Of a DNA stretch of 64,000 nt, positions 1 to 6,447 are shown piece after piece (position 1 is the first letter of the stretch; each line of letters begins with the position of its first letter). Location: the NCBI GenBank assembly GCA_003612285.1, contig RAYE01000025.1:1-64000 (forward strand), written 5' to 3'. The notes beneath the pieces were generated by a model. The model worked only from the letters and a program-made list of their open reading frames with translations, ran no database searches and was not told where the DNA came from. Position numbers and translations under genes: made by a program. Source of the stretch: a bacterium D16-51 (lineage in GTDB: Bacteria > Bacillota > Clostridia > Lachnospirales > Lachnospiraceae).

Positions 1-55
1 CCCAGCCTTTATTTTAGAATTTTCAGGGTTGTTTTACTATTTAATTATCAAGGTT
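1..55. other. left host flank of the prophage
   Basis: No gene is visible. The sequence ends in ATTATCAAGGTT. Its partner is the sequence starting CAAGGTT at 48181: joined at CAAGGTT, the two flanks give ATTATCAAGGTT-AA-AACCTTGGTAAT, a near-perfect palindrome. I therefore read these bases as chromosome outside the prophage. This is inference from two short flanks. Confidence 0.5.
49..55 (+). repeat. left boundary repeat CAAGGTT (attL-like or target duplication)
   Basis: CAAGGTT here is repeated at 48181-48187, just before the tRNA-Ser terminator. The pair brackets all the phage genes. It could be a target-site duplication made by the IS30-like transposase or a short att core. Seven bases is longer than the 2-3 bp usual for IS30 relatives, so the mechanism is open. 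Confidence 0.5.
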
Positions 56-70
56 GTGCGTTGACTTTTT

Positions 71-117
71 TGCGTCAGCGTGTTATATATTACCACATCT
101 TTCCACTCTTGTCAACA
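71..117 (+). repeat. left-end subterminal direct repeat, copy 1
   Basis: Starts TGCGTCAGCG, carries TATATTACCAC at 86-96 and ends TTGTCAACA at 109-117. A second copy lies at 166-212 with the same internal spacing (38 bases between the first and last blocks). Paired, spaced sites just inside the end of an element, beside its transposase gene, resemble transposase-binding sites. That role is inferred. Confidence 0.5.
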
Positions 118-165
118 GCTATTTTTATTTTTTTGAATTTCTTTTTCTGCCGGTGTTTTCCTCTG

Positions 166-212
166 TGCGACAGCGAAATCTATATTACCACGCTGTCATC
201 ACTTTGTCAACA
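166..212 (+). repeat. left-end subterminal direct repeat, copy 2
   Basis: Starts TGCGACAGCG, carries TATATTACCAC at 181-191 and ends TTGTCAACA at 204-212. It is offset 95 bp from copy 1. The blocks are conserved and the sequence between them is not, as expected for multi-part protein-binding sites. Confidence 0.5.
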
Positions 213-220
213 CTTTTTTT

Positions 221-237
221 CCATTTTTCGTCATTTT
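221..237 (+). repeat. 17-bp repeat shared with the right end, left copy
   Basis: CCATTTTTCGTCATTTT is identical to 48157-48173, the last bases inside the right end, in the same orientation. It may be an end-recognition site for the transposase. An att core is an alternative, but no tyrosine or serine recombinase is present. Confidence 0.45.
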
Positions 238-279
238 ATATTTTGTCAATAGTTTTGCGACAACTTTTTTTAAAAAAAT

Positions 280-1317
280 TTATGCCAATTTCTGTATTTC
301 CTCTTCAAACAACTCCGCTGATGTCTTGTATTCAAAAATCCCCCTCGGATAATTGTTTATCCATTCTTCAATAAATGCTATCTCTTCATCTGTCCTATCG
401 TCAAAATCTACCCCTTTTGGTATATGCCTACGGATAAGCCTGTTATTATTTTCATTTGTGCCACGTTCCCAACTGCTGTACGGGTGACAGTAAAATACAA
501 ATGTACGTTTTCCCTCTTTCAATACAGATTTTTCCATACCCTCATAGTCTGCAAATTCTACCCCATTATCTACGGTTATGCTTCTGAATACACTATAAAA
601 CATATCGCCCCATTTTCTCTCCAGTCTGTCTAGTGCTTCCACAACGGAGGCTGCTGTTTGGTCTTTCAGCTTAACAACAATTTCATCACGGGTCTTTCTC
701 TCTGTCAGTACAAGCATACAGGATTTTGTGACTCCACGCTGCCCCTTTACTGTATCCATTTCCCAATGTCCGAATATTTCCCGGCTCTCTACCTCTTCTG
801 GTCTATTTTCGATACTTTCCCCTGCACTTGCCCTTTTCTGTACCTTTACTTTCTTATTATGTTTTTTCTTTTTGCTTTTAATAGGTAAATCCTTGTTTGT
901 CAGCTTTAAAAATATGCCGTTGTCTATGTATCTGTAAAGCGTCCTTACGCTGATTGTTGTCTTAAACTCAATGCCCGACCTCTCAACCTCTGCCAGTGCT
1001 GCCTCCGGGCTAAATTTATCATCTACTATTTTACTTTCTATGTACTCTGCTAATTCCCTGTCGTTTCCTATCTTTAATGCACGGCCCTTTCCCTCCTGTG
1101 CGTAATCATGTGCTTTCTGTCCTAAATCGCTGCTATACCGCTCCTCTTCCGTATAATCCGAATTTCTATGTATATACTTCCCCTTGTCGTATTCCCTGTA
1201 TATGTTGCTTCTGTGAAAATGTAATTGCTCTGCCACTTCTGCCTTTGAATGTCCGGCATTTAATAAAGCCTCCATTTTTATCCTGTCATTATGTGTCATT
1301 TGTTTAAATTTCCTCAT
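280..1317 (-). CDS. IS30-family DDE transposase, probable phage integrase
   Basis: 345 aa, starting at the ATG at 1317 behind GGAGGTG; a longer reading from 1347 has no ribosome site. An N-terminal helix-turn-helix (residues 8-45) resembles the IS30-type HTH. The catalytic triad is visible as D188 in HWEMDTVKG, D250 in TVDNGVEF and E284 in SSWERGTNEN; WERGTNEN followed by LIRRHIPKG is the IS30 hallmark. It is the last leftward gene and ends 225 bp inside the left boundary. No other recombinase is seen in the 48-kb element, so it probably inserts the phage, much as MuA does for Mu. It differs from an ordinary IS in being fixed at the phage end with paired repeats outside it and no own flanking inverted repeats that I can see. 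Phage use is inference; the family call is firm. Confidence 0.85.
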   Translation of the reverse strand: MRKFKQMTHNDRIKMEALLNAGHSKAEVAEQLHFHRSNIYREYDKGKYIHRNSDYTEEERYSSDLGQKAHDYAQEGKGRALKIGNDRELAEYIESKIVDDKFSPEAALAEVERSGIEFKTTISVRTLYRYIDNGIFLKLTNKDLPIKSKKKKHNKKVKVQKRASAGESIENRPEEVESREIFGHWEMDTVKGQRGVTKSCMLVLTERKTRDEIVVKLKDQTAASVVEALDRLERKWGDMFYSVFRSITVDNGVEFADYEGMEKSVLKEGKRTFVFYCHPYSSWERGTNENNNRLIRRHIPKGVDFDDRTDEEIAFIEEWINNYPRGIFEYKTSAELFEEEIQKLA

Positions 1318-1333
1318 AGTCGCACCTCCAAAC

Positions 1334-1367
1334 AAAAAAGGCAGCAAGGTTTTTATGCCCTGCTGCC
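1334..1367 (-). terminator. intrinsic terminator upstream of the transposase
   Basis: On the minus strand the stem GGCAGCA/TGCTGCC is followed by TTTTTT. It ends the transcript of the membrane-protein gene, so the transposase is expressed by read-through or separately. Confidence 0.75.
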
Positions 1368-1381
1368 CCGCCTTGCTTCTT

Positions 1382-2015
1382 TTAGTCCTCTTCGGTCACT
1401 TTTTCTATATCCCCGTTATCTATGTATACAATATAATCAAGCAAGTGCGTACCGCTAAACATTATCTTTGCGTCATGCTCTTCTCCGTCCACATACTCAT
1501 ATTGTGATACATACAGATTCCCGGCAACCTTGCTAATGCTCGCACTGGTCTTTGTCGTGAGGTTGATAACCGCTAAAATAGTTTCATCAGAATCAAAGTA
1601 ATTTTTATAGCATGATAAGGCATATTCCGTAATGTCAAAATTGTTTTCCGCAATAACCAAGCATTTCCATTTTTCGGTAACGTCATTTCTGACAGAATCG
1701 TATTTTGTCGAATATACTTCGGTCATGTCTTTATCGCTTATGCCTACTATATTATCCCCTGTCCTGTGTTCTACTGTTTCCTCGGTCTGTTTTTCCGTTC
1801 CCGCCTGTTCTGTTTCTTTGTCTTTTTCTTCCGTTTCCGGGGTTGCTAAATTAGCAGTACCCCCCCCCGAACTTTTGTTCGTTTTCGGTGTTCTGCGCCA
1901 CCTGTTCCGTTGCCTGTCCTGTTTCCTGTGAATCGTCCTTGCTGCTGTTTGCCAATAAGCCATACCCCAAAAGCACCACAACGACCGCACCAATGATAAG
2001 ATACTTTTTCTTCAT
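1382..2015 (-). pseudogene. membrane-anchored phage protein, frameshifted at a G9 tract
   Basis: Translation from the ATG at 2015 (SD AGGAGG) gives a charged start MKKKYL and one hydrophobic segment (about residues 5-23), then a polar linker, and stops just after a run of nine G (1860-1868 on the plus strand as C). The adjacent frame continues without stop to 1382 as a linker rich in E, T and Q plus a compact C-terminal domain of about 120 residues that I do not recognise. With eight (or eleven) G the two halves join into one protein of about 210 aa: an N-terminal anchor with an outside domain. It has a consensus promoter carrying the phage operator and its own terminator, typical of a cargo gene expressed in the lysogen. 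The tract may switch it on and off, or the extra G may be a mutation or sequencing error. Confidence 0.7.
1860..1868 (-). repeat. homopolymer G9 tract, possible phase-variation switch
   Basis: Nine C on the plus strand. Length 8 or 11 would keep the anchor and C-terminal domain in frame; the present length of 9 breaks it. Confidence 0.6.
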
Positions 2016-2037
2016 AGCAATTTGCCTCCTTTGGTTT

Positions 2038-2053
2038 TGTGTCCGAATCGGTC
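2038..2053 (-). promoter_or_regulatory. dispersed near-palindromic site, copy 1
   Basis: TGTGTCCGAATCGGTC on the plus strand, in the untranslated leader between the promoter and the SD of the membrane-protein gene. One of seven copies in the prophage (others at 3774, 11307, 19766, 25143, 34167 and 41066). Confidence 0.6.
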
Positions 2054-2089
2054 TTTATTTATTTTGTCTATTTCTGCCGTTCTGATTGT

Positions 2090-2118
2090 ATTATATACTT
2101 GCATAAGTATATTGTCAA
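2090..2118 (-). promoter_or_regulatory. consensus promoter with operator in the spacer
   Basis: Minus strand: TTGACA (2118-2113), 17-bp spacer, TATAAT (2095-2090). The spacer holds the palindromic operator ATACTT-N4-AAGTAT (2095-2110). It drives the membrane-protein gene. A perfect promoter blocked by a spacer operator suggests tight repression. Confidence 0.8.
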
Positions 2119-2180
2119 TAGTTTTTCGACACTTTTTGAAATTATTATTGTACGATATTTCTTACATGTCAACTCCGTTT

Positions 2181-2333
2181 TTAACAATACCTAAAATAAA
2201 GCAGATATATCCTTTGTTCCGTGCTTAGTGAGTTATCCAGTAGCAAAGAATTAAATTCAGCTTCCGGCATTATTTTAATTTTGATTCTCAACATTAACAG
2301 AAAATCATATATCCCCCTTGCCAATTCAAGCAT
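2181..2333 (-). CDS. small hypothetical protein, 50 aa
   Basis: The ATG lies two bases after the stop of the ribbon-helix-helix gene, with a weak AGGGG upstream, so translation is probably coupled. The product has a hydrophobic, basic first half (LLMLRIKIKI) and an acidic, helical second half. Not recognised. It could be a small partner of the regulator. Support is the tight junction and clean length only. Confidence 0.4.
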   Translation of the reverse strand: MLELARGIYDFLLMLRIKIKIMPEAEFNSLLLDNSLSTEQRIYLLYFRYC

Positions 2334-2335
2334 TT

Positions 2336-2530
2336 CTATACACCCCTTTTCTCGTTGATTGCTGCAATTACAAATTCATTACGGCTTTTATATCCCTGTT
2401 CTTTCGCTGCCCTGTCTATTTCCTGCATTTCCCCTTTTGGCACAACGACCGAAAATCTGTCATAGGCTTTCGCATTGTACTTATTTTTGCTTTTTGTACG
2501 GCTTGCCCTGTTGTCCTCTGTATTCGCCAT
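2336..2530 (-). CDS. ribbon-helix-helix DNA-binding protein, candidate phage repressor
   Basis: 64 aa from the ATG at 2530, behind AGGAGGTGGAAG. The basic N-terminus is followed by a short strand (DRFSVVVPKGE) and two helices (MQEIDRAAKEQ, SRNEFVIAAINEK), the Arc/MetJ-type fold. It is transcribed away from two plus-strand genes, and the space between holds three copies of ATACTT-N4-AAGTAT; its own promoter carries one of them. Position, size and fold make it the best candidate for the protein that binds this operator at all nine sites. Binding is not shown; an unseen host or phage factor could do it. Confidence 0.65.
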   Translation of the reverse strand: MANTEDNRASRTKSKNKYNAKAYDRFSVVVPKGEMQEIDRAAKEQGYKSRNEFVIAAINEKRGV

Positions 2531-2579
2531 TCTTCCACCTCCTGTATCATCTGATAATGTCAGCAAATGCCTTACAGGG

Positions 2580-2608
2580 ATTGTATCATACTTTTTATAC
2601 TTATGCAA
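2580..2608 (-). promoter_or_regulatory. promoter of the ribbon-helix-helix gene
   Basis: Minus strand: TTGCAT (2608-2603), 17 bp, TACAAT (2585-2580). Operator copy 2597-2612 overlaps the -35 box, which would allow autoregulation. Confidence 0.55.
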
Positions 2609-2612
2609 GTAT
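2597..2612. promoter_or_regulatory. phage operator copy (ATACTTATGCAAGTAT)
   Basis: Inverted repeat ATACTT/AAGTAT with a 4-bp spacer. Further copies in this control region are at 2635-2650 and 2678-2693; distal copies are at 37004, 37047, 37085, 44700 and 44729. Confidence 0.75.
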
Positions 2613-2634
2613 ACAATCTGCACAACTTATTTAT

Positions 2635-2650
2635 ATACTTGCATAAGTAT
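2635..2650. promoter_or_regulatory. phage operator copy (ATACTTGCATAAGTAT)
   Basis: Middle copy between the divergent promoters, placed to affect either direction. Confidence 0.75.
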
Positions 2651-2669
2651 TTTTGTGCGCTATTCCGGG

Positions 2670-2698
2670 TTGAAAATATACTTGCACAAGTATATAAT
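2670..2698 (+). promoter_or_regulatory. rightward promoter with operator in the spacer
   Basis: TTGAAA (2670-2675), 17 bp, TATAAT (2693-2698); operator ATACTTGCACAAGTAT (2678-2693) fills the spacer. The bases after the -10 (AGAATCATCAAAGGAAA) are nearly repeated after the promoter at 36999-37027, so the promoter-leader cassette has been copied within the phage. Confidence 0.8.
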
Positions 2699-2741
2699 AG
2701 AATCATCAAAGGAAAACAAAAAGAAACGGAGGACTAAGGAA

Positions 2742-3047
2742 ATGACAAATACAGAAATTATTATCAATGAAGCATTGGCAAACGGATTATATACAGAGGA
2801 ACAAATAGAAAATATCCTCGCAAGCGGTCACATGATACCGTTACATACATTTAAGGCATGGAAAGACGCCGGATACATTGTTAAAAGAGGGGAACACGCA
2901 AGAATCACTACCCGCCTTTGGAAATTCACGAATAAGGCAAAGAAAAGTGAGGAGGCAGACGAAAATACAGAGGGTACAGAAAACAATCACTATTACTTAG
3001 CAAAAGCCTTTCTGTTTACCGCCGACCAAGTAGAAAAGATAGGCTGA
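2742..3047 (+). CDS. ArdC-N-like small protein, 101 aa
   Basis: ATG at 2742 behind ACGGAGGA. It starts with a helical segment (TEEQIENILASG), then GYIVKRGEHARITTRLW, then a charged linker and FLFTADQVEKI. The pattern 'GY.VKKGE..' followed by '..F...QVE' resembles the N-terminal single-strand DNA-binding part of ArdC-type antirestriction proteins; this is a weak, pattern-based resemblance. It is the first gene of a short rightward operon under the operator-controlled promoter and, with the next gene, the only phage coding sequence read rightward. Confidence 0.6.
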   Translation: MTNTEIIINEALANGLYTEEQIENILASGHMIPLHTFKAWKDAGYIVKRGEHARITTRLWKFTNKAKKSEEADENTEGTENNHYYLAKAFLFTADQVEKIG

Positions 3048-3062
3048 TAACCAATATAAAAG

Positions 3063-3080
3063 CTGCCGGGGATTCCCCGG
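3063..3080 (+). terminator. GC-rich hairpin between the two rightward genes
   Basis: CCGGGG-ATT-CCCCGG in the 62-bp gap, without a clear T run. It could attenuate transcription or stabilise the upstream mRNA. Confidence 0.4.
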
Positions 3081-3109
3081 CGGTATCCTAAAAGTGAGGT
3101 AAAAATATT

Positions 3110-3385
3110 ATGGATTTTGAAAAATACGAAAAGTATATGGACGCAAGGGCAGCAGTCAGAAAAGAGAACGAACGCCGGATAGCGGAGAAATTTTCCGAAT
3201 GTGAAAAATATGTTGCTGATAACTTCGTGTGCTGTGGCTGTGTCTTTACCAAACATGATGAAAACTTAAAGAAACAAGGGTTTATGATATGGCAAGACAA
3301 CGGCACTATTTCCCATAAATGGCTAACCCTTAAAGAATGTGGCATTGCACCCCTTGAATTGCTGCCATATCCCGAATATAAATAA
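3110..3385 (+). CDS. hypothetical protein with CCGC motif, 91 aa
   Basis: ATG behind AGTGAGGT. The N-terminal half is highly charged and helical; the centre has a cysteine cluster (CCGC) followed by VFTKHDENLKKQGF; the C-terminus is mixed. Not recognised. Second gene of the rightward operon, ending at a strong terminator. Confidence 0.6.
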   Translation: MDFEKYEKYMDARAAVRKENERRIAEKFSECEKYVADNFVCCGCVFTKHDENLKKQGFMIWQDNGTISHKWLTLKECGIAPLELLPYPEYK

Positions 3386-3387
3386 AA

Positions 3388-3425
3388 ACAACCCCCAAAA
3401 GCTGATATAAGCCGTTGGGGGTTGT
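3388..3425 (-). terminator. terminator between convergent operons, end of the lysis genes
   Basis: The 11-bp stem ACAACCCCCAA/TTGGGGGTTGT is followed on the minus strand by TTTTTATTT, so it chiefly ends the long leftward late transcript. It also sits right after the rightward operon. Confidence 0.8.
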
Positions 3426-3445
3426 CTGCCGTTTCTTCCTGTATC

Positions 3446-3754
3446 CTATTTAACAAACCTGTCTTTTAACTCTTTCAATGTATCCCACCCATACATAGCG
3501 ATATACGCCACAACAAAAGCTGCAAATACCGCCAACGCCACATAATACCATAGCAAAACTATATGTGCATATGCAACGTAAATCAATAATGCTGTCACGG
3601 TCACGATTAAGGATACAAGGATAACAAACGCCTTTGTAGGCATTTTCTTAATTCCCGGCATATCCTTTAACAGTTCCGTAATGAGTGATACCGCAAAAGC
3701 CAATACCCCCAAAATACCAATAATGGCAACTGAATATTCTGATACAATCTGCAT
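3446..3754 (-). CDS. phage holin
   Basis: 102 aa with three hydrophobic segments (about residues 8-28, 42-60 and 65-88) and a charged C-terminal tail (LKELKDRFVK), as in class I holins. It follows the endolysin gene by 35 bp and is the last late gene. It would form inner-membrane holes to release the hydrolases. The ATG has GGAGGT upstream. A copy of the dispersed 19-bp motif lies just before that SD. Confidence 0.75.
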   Translation of the reverse strand: MQIVSEYSVAIIGILGVLAFAVSLITELLKDMPGIKKMPTKAFVILVSLIVTVTALLIYVAYAHIVLLWYYVALAVFAAFVVAYIAMYGWDTLKELKDRFVK

Positions 3755-3773
3755 GATTTTACCTCCGTTTTTT

Positions 3774-3789
3774 TGTGTCCGAATCGGTC
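3774..3789 (-). promoter_or_regulatory. dispersed near-palindromic site, copy 2
   Basis: TGTGTCCGAATCGGTC, intergenic, beginning at the stop codon of the endolysin and ending about 8 bases before the holin SD. The placement mirrors copy 1, just ahead of an SD for a membrane protein. Confidence 0.6.
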
Positions 3790-4907
3790 TATTTTACATT
3801 TTCCTTGTCAACCCAACCGTAAACGCCTTTTCCGTCCTGTGAAATACAGTGATAAGGGTGTGCGCCCTTTGCGTTGATTGCCGTTACTTTACAGGTGCTT
3901 ACAACGTCTTTCGTTGTGCTTGCCTGTTTTGCCGTTGATGACTTGTAAACCGGTCCCCCTGTAAATGTCAGCCGGTCCCCGCAAGATACCGTTTTAGGGT
4001 CATTGTCTGCGGTTGTTGCTAATTCCTTGATTGATTCCATATCAACCCAACCGTAAACGCCTTTTCCGTCCTGTGAAATTAAATGGTACGGGTGCTTGCT
4101 TCCGGGATTAGCTGCCGTTACTCTGCACCTGCTTACTGTGTCCTTTGTCTTGCTTGCTGATTTCGCCATAGAGGACACGAAAACCCCACCGCCTATAAAA
4201 GTTACGCTGATACCAATTTCAAGCGATTTTGGGGCGTTCTGCGTTGTCTGTGTGGTATCCTGTTTCTTTTCTTCCTGTACGTCTGTCAGTTTGCTTTCTT
4301 TTACCGCCTTATACACCTTTGCCCTACGGCTTTCATATTGCCCCATTACGCTATCTTTCAGTGCATAGGCGTGTATTTTATCAAGTCCGACCTTTTCAAC
4401 GCCCCCTGCGTCATTTCCGGCGGTTGTGGCTATCCTTTTGCTTGCACTGCTGCCCCCTTGATTCTCCAAATCCGCATAGTAGGCAAGTGCTTTTTGGGAA
4501 ACCAACCCGGATTTTACACCATTCTTTACATAGGCTGTTATGTCCTTTTCTGCTAAATCGTCCTGTGCTTCTTTCCCCTGTGGCGTTTTCAGCAGTTCGG
4601 AAATTGCCTTTGCCTCCTCTTCGGTTGCTGCCCTTTCCTGTTTGTTCCATGCGTCCGTACTACTTCCGGCAATCTCATTATACAGGCTTTCGCCTAAAAT
4701 CTTTTTTGCCTGTTCGGTATCCTTTTTTACAATGGATTGCAAAAGTGGTAACGCACGGCCCCAGTATGCGTTCCACTGGCATTTTCCTACGCTCATGCCG
4801 TGGCTGTTGTCGTTTCTGTTCACGCTGCCATAGTTGCCCTCCTGTGAATAGATGATACCGCTTGCAACACTGGCAACCTTTTTTATTTGTGCTGTCGTTA
4901 CTGCCAT
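3789..4907 (-). CDS. endolysin with lysozyme-like domain and two wall-binding repeats
   Basis: 372 aa from the ATG at 4907 (AGGAGG upstream). Residues 1 to about 215 look like a phage cell-wall hydrolase: an early glutamate in SQEGNYGSVN (E23) and GKCQWNAYWG, as in lysozyme-fold muramidases. The C-terminus has two copies of a roughly 65-residue module, each with a GG(V/P)(F/Y) turn, a cysteine-valine strand, HPYH.ISQDGKGVYGWV and a final acidic helix. The same module is inserted in the tail protein at 14298-15623. It presumably binds peptidoglycan or a wall polymer. Two different lysins in one phage suggest cleavage of glycan and peptide bonds. Confidence 0.75.
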   Translation of the reverse strand: MAVTTAQIKKVASVASGIIYSQEGNYGSVNRNDNSHGMSVGKCQWNAYWGRALPLLQSIVKKDTEQAKKILGESLYNEIAGSSTDAWNKQERAATEEEAKAISELLKTPQGKEAQDDLAEKDITAYVKNGVKSGLVSQKALAYYADLENQGGSSASKRIATTAGNDAGGVEKVGLDKIHAYALKDSVMGQYESRRAKVYKAVKESKLTDVQEEKKQDTTQTTQNAPKSLEIGISVTFIGGGVFVSSMAKSASKTKDTVSRCRVTAANPGSKHPYHLISQDGKGVYGWVDMESIKELATTADNDPKTVSCGDRLTFTGGPVYKSSTAKQASTTKDVVSTCKVTAINAKGAHPYHCISQDGKGVYGWVDKENVK

Positions 4908-4917
4908 TGTATCCCTC

Positions 4918-5742
4918 CTATACTCTTTTTGTGTAACCCAAGCTGATGTACCCCGCACCGCTCTTTAATTTGCCCCATTTTGTGCTGCCGTTCATTTTTT
5001 CGCCTACAATGGTATAAACTTCTCCGGCGTGTACCTGTGTAGATACAGGGTAGTTTGTTCCCGGACCTTTTCTGACGTTCAAAACATCTGCGGTAATCCT
5101 TACCAAATAACCGCTTGTGCCTGTCGTTGCTTCCTGTTTCTTTTCCCCTGCCTGTGCTGTCGTTCCCGCCGTGCTTCCGCTCATAGCTTTTTTAACGTCT
5201 TTGCGGAATTGTGCCATAGTAAAGCCGTACTTGTTCCAAATATGCTCCACATCTCCATGATTGCTTGCAATTCCCCTTTTATGCCCCTCCGAATGTGAAA
5301 TAATAACCCCGTCTTTTTCCGGGTTAAGGTTGTATTTCTTGCACAAGTAGGCAAAAAGTTCTACCGCCGTTTTGTAGGTCTTTTTCACAAAATCCTTTGT
5401 AGCTGTCGGGTTAAGGTCTTTAAAGCTGCTTCCCCCTGTGTACTTGATTGTGTCCGGCTCTGTCATTTCTACGCCAATGTGCGTATTGTTTCCGCTTCCG
5501 TTCTTTCCGCTTCCGCAATGCCACGCCCTGCGATTCCACGGCAAAAGCTGTAATACCGTGCCGTCTGCCTGTAATACGGCGTGTACGCATACATTGGCGT
5601 TGCCCTTATTCCAGTTATTGAAAAATACTGACGCTTTCGGCTGCGGGCAACCTACGGAATGTAACATAAGCCCCTGTACCGTGATTGTCCTCCCGCAAGT
5701 GTAACACGGATTCTTAGTCACAATGCTTTCTTTAATGTTCAT
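4918..5742 (-). CDS. N-acetylmuramoyl-L-alanine amidase (Amidase_2) with SH3 domain
   Basis: 274 aa. The amidase_2/PGRP fold is shown by zinc ligand H28 in LMLHSVG, by ISHSEGHKRG and by NHGDVEHIWNKYG near residues 170-185. After a linker rich in T, A and Q (about 193-210) comes a bacterial SH3 domain (LNVRKGPGTNYPV, about 212-274) that targets cell wall. It cuts the bond between muramic acid and L-alanine during lysis. SD AAGGAGG precedes the ATG. Second lytic enzyme of the module. Confidence 0.88.
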   Translation of the reverse strand: MNIKESIVTKNPCYTCGRTITVQGLMLHSVGCPQPKASVFFNNWNKGNANVCVHAVLQADGTVLQLLPWNRRAWHCGSGKNGSGNNTHIGVEMTEPDTIKYTGGSSFKDLNPTATKDFVKKTYKTAVELFAYLCKKYNLNPEKDGVIISHSEGHKRGIASNHGDVEHIWNKYGFTMAQFRKDVKKAMSGSTAGTTAQAGEKKQEATTGTSGYLVRITADVLNVRKGPGTNYPVSTQVHAGEVYTIVGEKMNGSTKWGKLKSGAGYISLGYTKRV

Positions 5743-5754
5743 GGTGCTGCCTCC

Positions 5755-6129
5755 TTAAATGTTTATATTGTTTAAATCAACGGAAATATCCTTTGTTTCC
5801 TCCGGGTATCCCTGTTTGATTTTAACCAAGTTTTCTGCTTTCGCTTTCCAACAATACAACGCTATAACCGTTGTTGTTGGTGCTGCTATGTACGTTGCCA
5901 ATACCCCAAACTGGCTAAAGTCTATCAGTGTAACCTTGATACCAATAGCCAACCCGATAAAGTAGGTAAACAGGACAGCAACTAATACCGCCTTTGTAAA
6001 ATTAGGCTTTGCTTTTTTCTTTCCGTCCTGTTTTTTAAATCGCCACCTTTTATTTGCAATTCTGAATAAAAGGCAAAAAATAAAGAATCCTAAAAGGATT
6101 CCCCCGACAATACATAACATATATTTCAT
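5755..6129 (-). CDS. membrane protein in the lysis module, 124 aa
   Basis: Three predicted hydrophobic stretches (about 3-22, 46-64 and 73-93) with a strongly basic loop after the first (KRWRFKKQDGKKKAK). The C-terminus is hydrophilic. It lies between the DGR and the amidase. It may be a second holin, an antiholin or a spanin-like accessory; the sequence does not decide. Confidence 0.55.
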   Translation of the reverse strand: MKYMLCIVGGILLGFFIFCLLFRIANKRWRFKKQDGKKKAKPNFTKAVLVAVLFTYFIGLAIGIKVTLIDFSQFGVLATYIAAPTTTVIALYCWKAKAENLVKIKQGYPEETKDISVDLNNINI

Positions 6130-6135
6130 TTCTGC

Positions 6136-6447
6136 TTATTCCTCCTGTCCGTGTGCTTTTTGGTTTATGTGCTTTTCCACTTTTCCTATTGCTTCTGTGA
6201 CAGGTCCGTTACAACCCTGTTCTTTTAATCCTTTCAGACACGCCAAAACTGCATAAGTGAGTAAACACAATTCGTCCTGCATATTCTCAATATCTTTCTT
6301 TTCCTGTTCCCTCAATTTTTCAATATCCTTAGTCTGCTTTTCCTGTGCCTGAAACCATTTCACAACCCTGTAGGCTGCTGCCCCTATCGCCGTTAATGCA
6401 CTTAGGACTCCCGCAATGGTAATTATTGTTGCCGAATCAATGTACAT
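6136..6447 (-). CDS. membrane-anchored coiled-coil protein, 103 aa
   Basis: One N-terminal membrane segment (ITIAGVLSALTAIGAAAY), a long charged coiled coil (about 35-60) and a C-terminal LLTYAVLACLKGL..GCNGPV patch. This architecture recurs in lysis modules of clostridial phages. The start overlaps the 3' end of the reverse transcriptase by 11 bp, so the DGR is embedded in the late operon. Confidence 0.6.
   Translation of the reverse strand: MYIDSATIITIAGVLSALTAIGAAAYRVVKWFQAQEKQTKDIEKLREQEKKDIENMQDELCLLTYAVLACLKGLKEQGCNGPVTEAIGKVEKHINQKAHGQEE

Noticed and set aside
221-237. The 17-bp repeat as the att core of a tyrosine integrase
   Set aside because: No tyrosine or serine recombinase is visible in the element, and the CAAGGTT pair outside it gives a better flank junction.
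280-1317. The transposase as a chance IS insertion in the phage
   Set aside because: No inverted repeats flank the gene itself, and it is in the phage's own transcription order at the extreme end with a related HTH gene at the other end. Not excluded.
2095-2110. The ATACTT-N4-AAGTAT palindromes as SOS (LexA) boxes
   Set aside because: The Gram-positive LexA box is of the GAAC...GTTC type; these differ in every core base.
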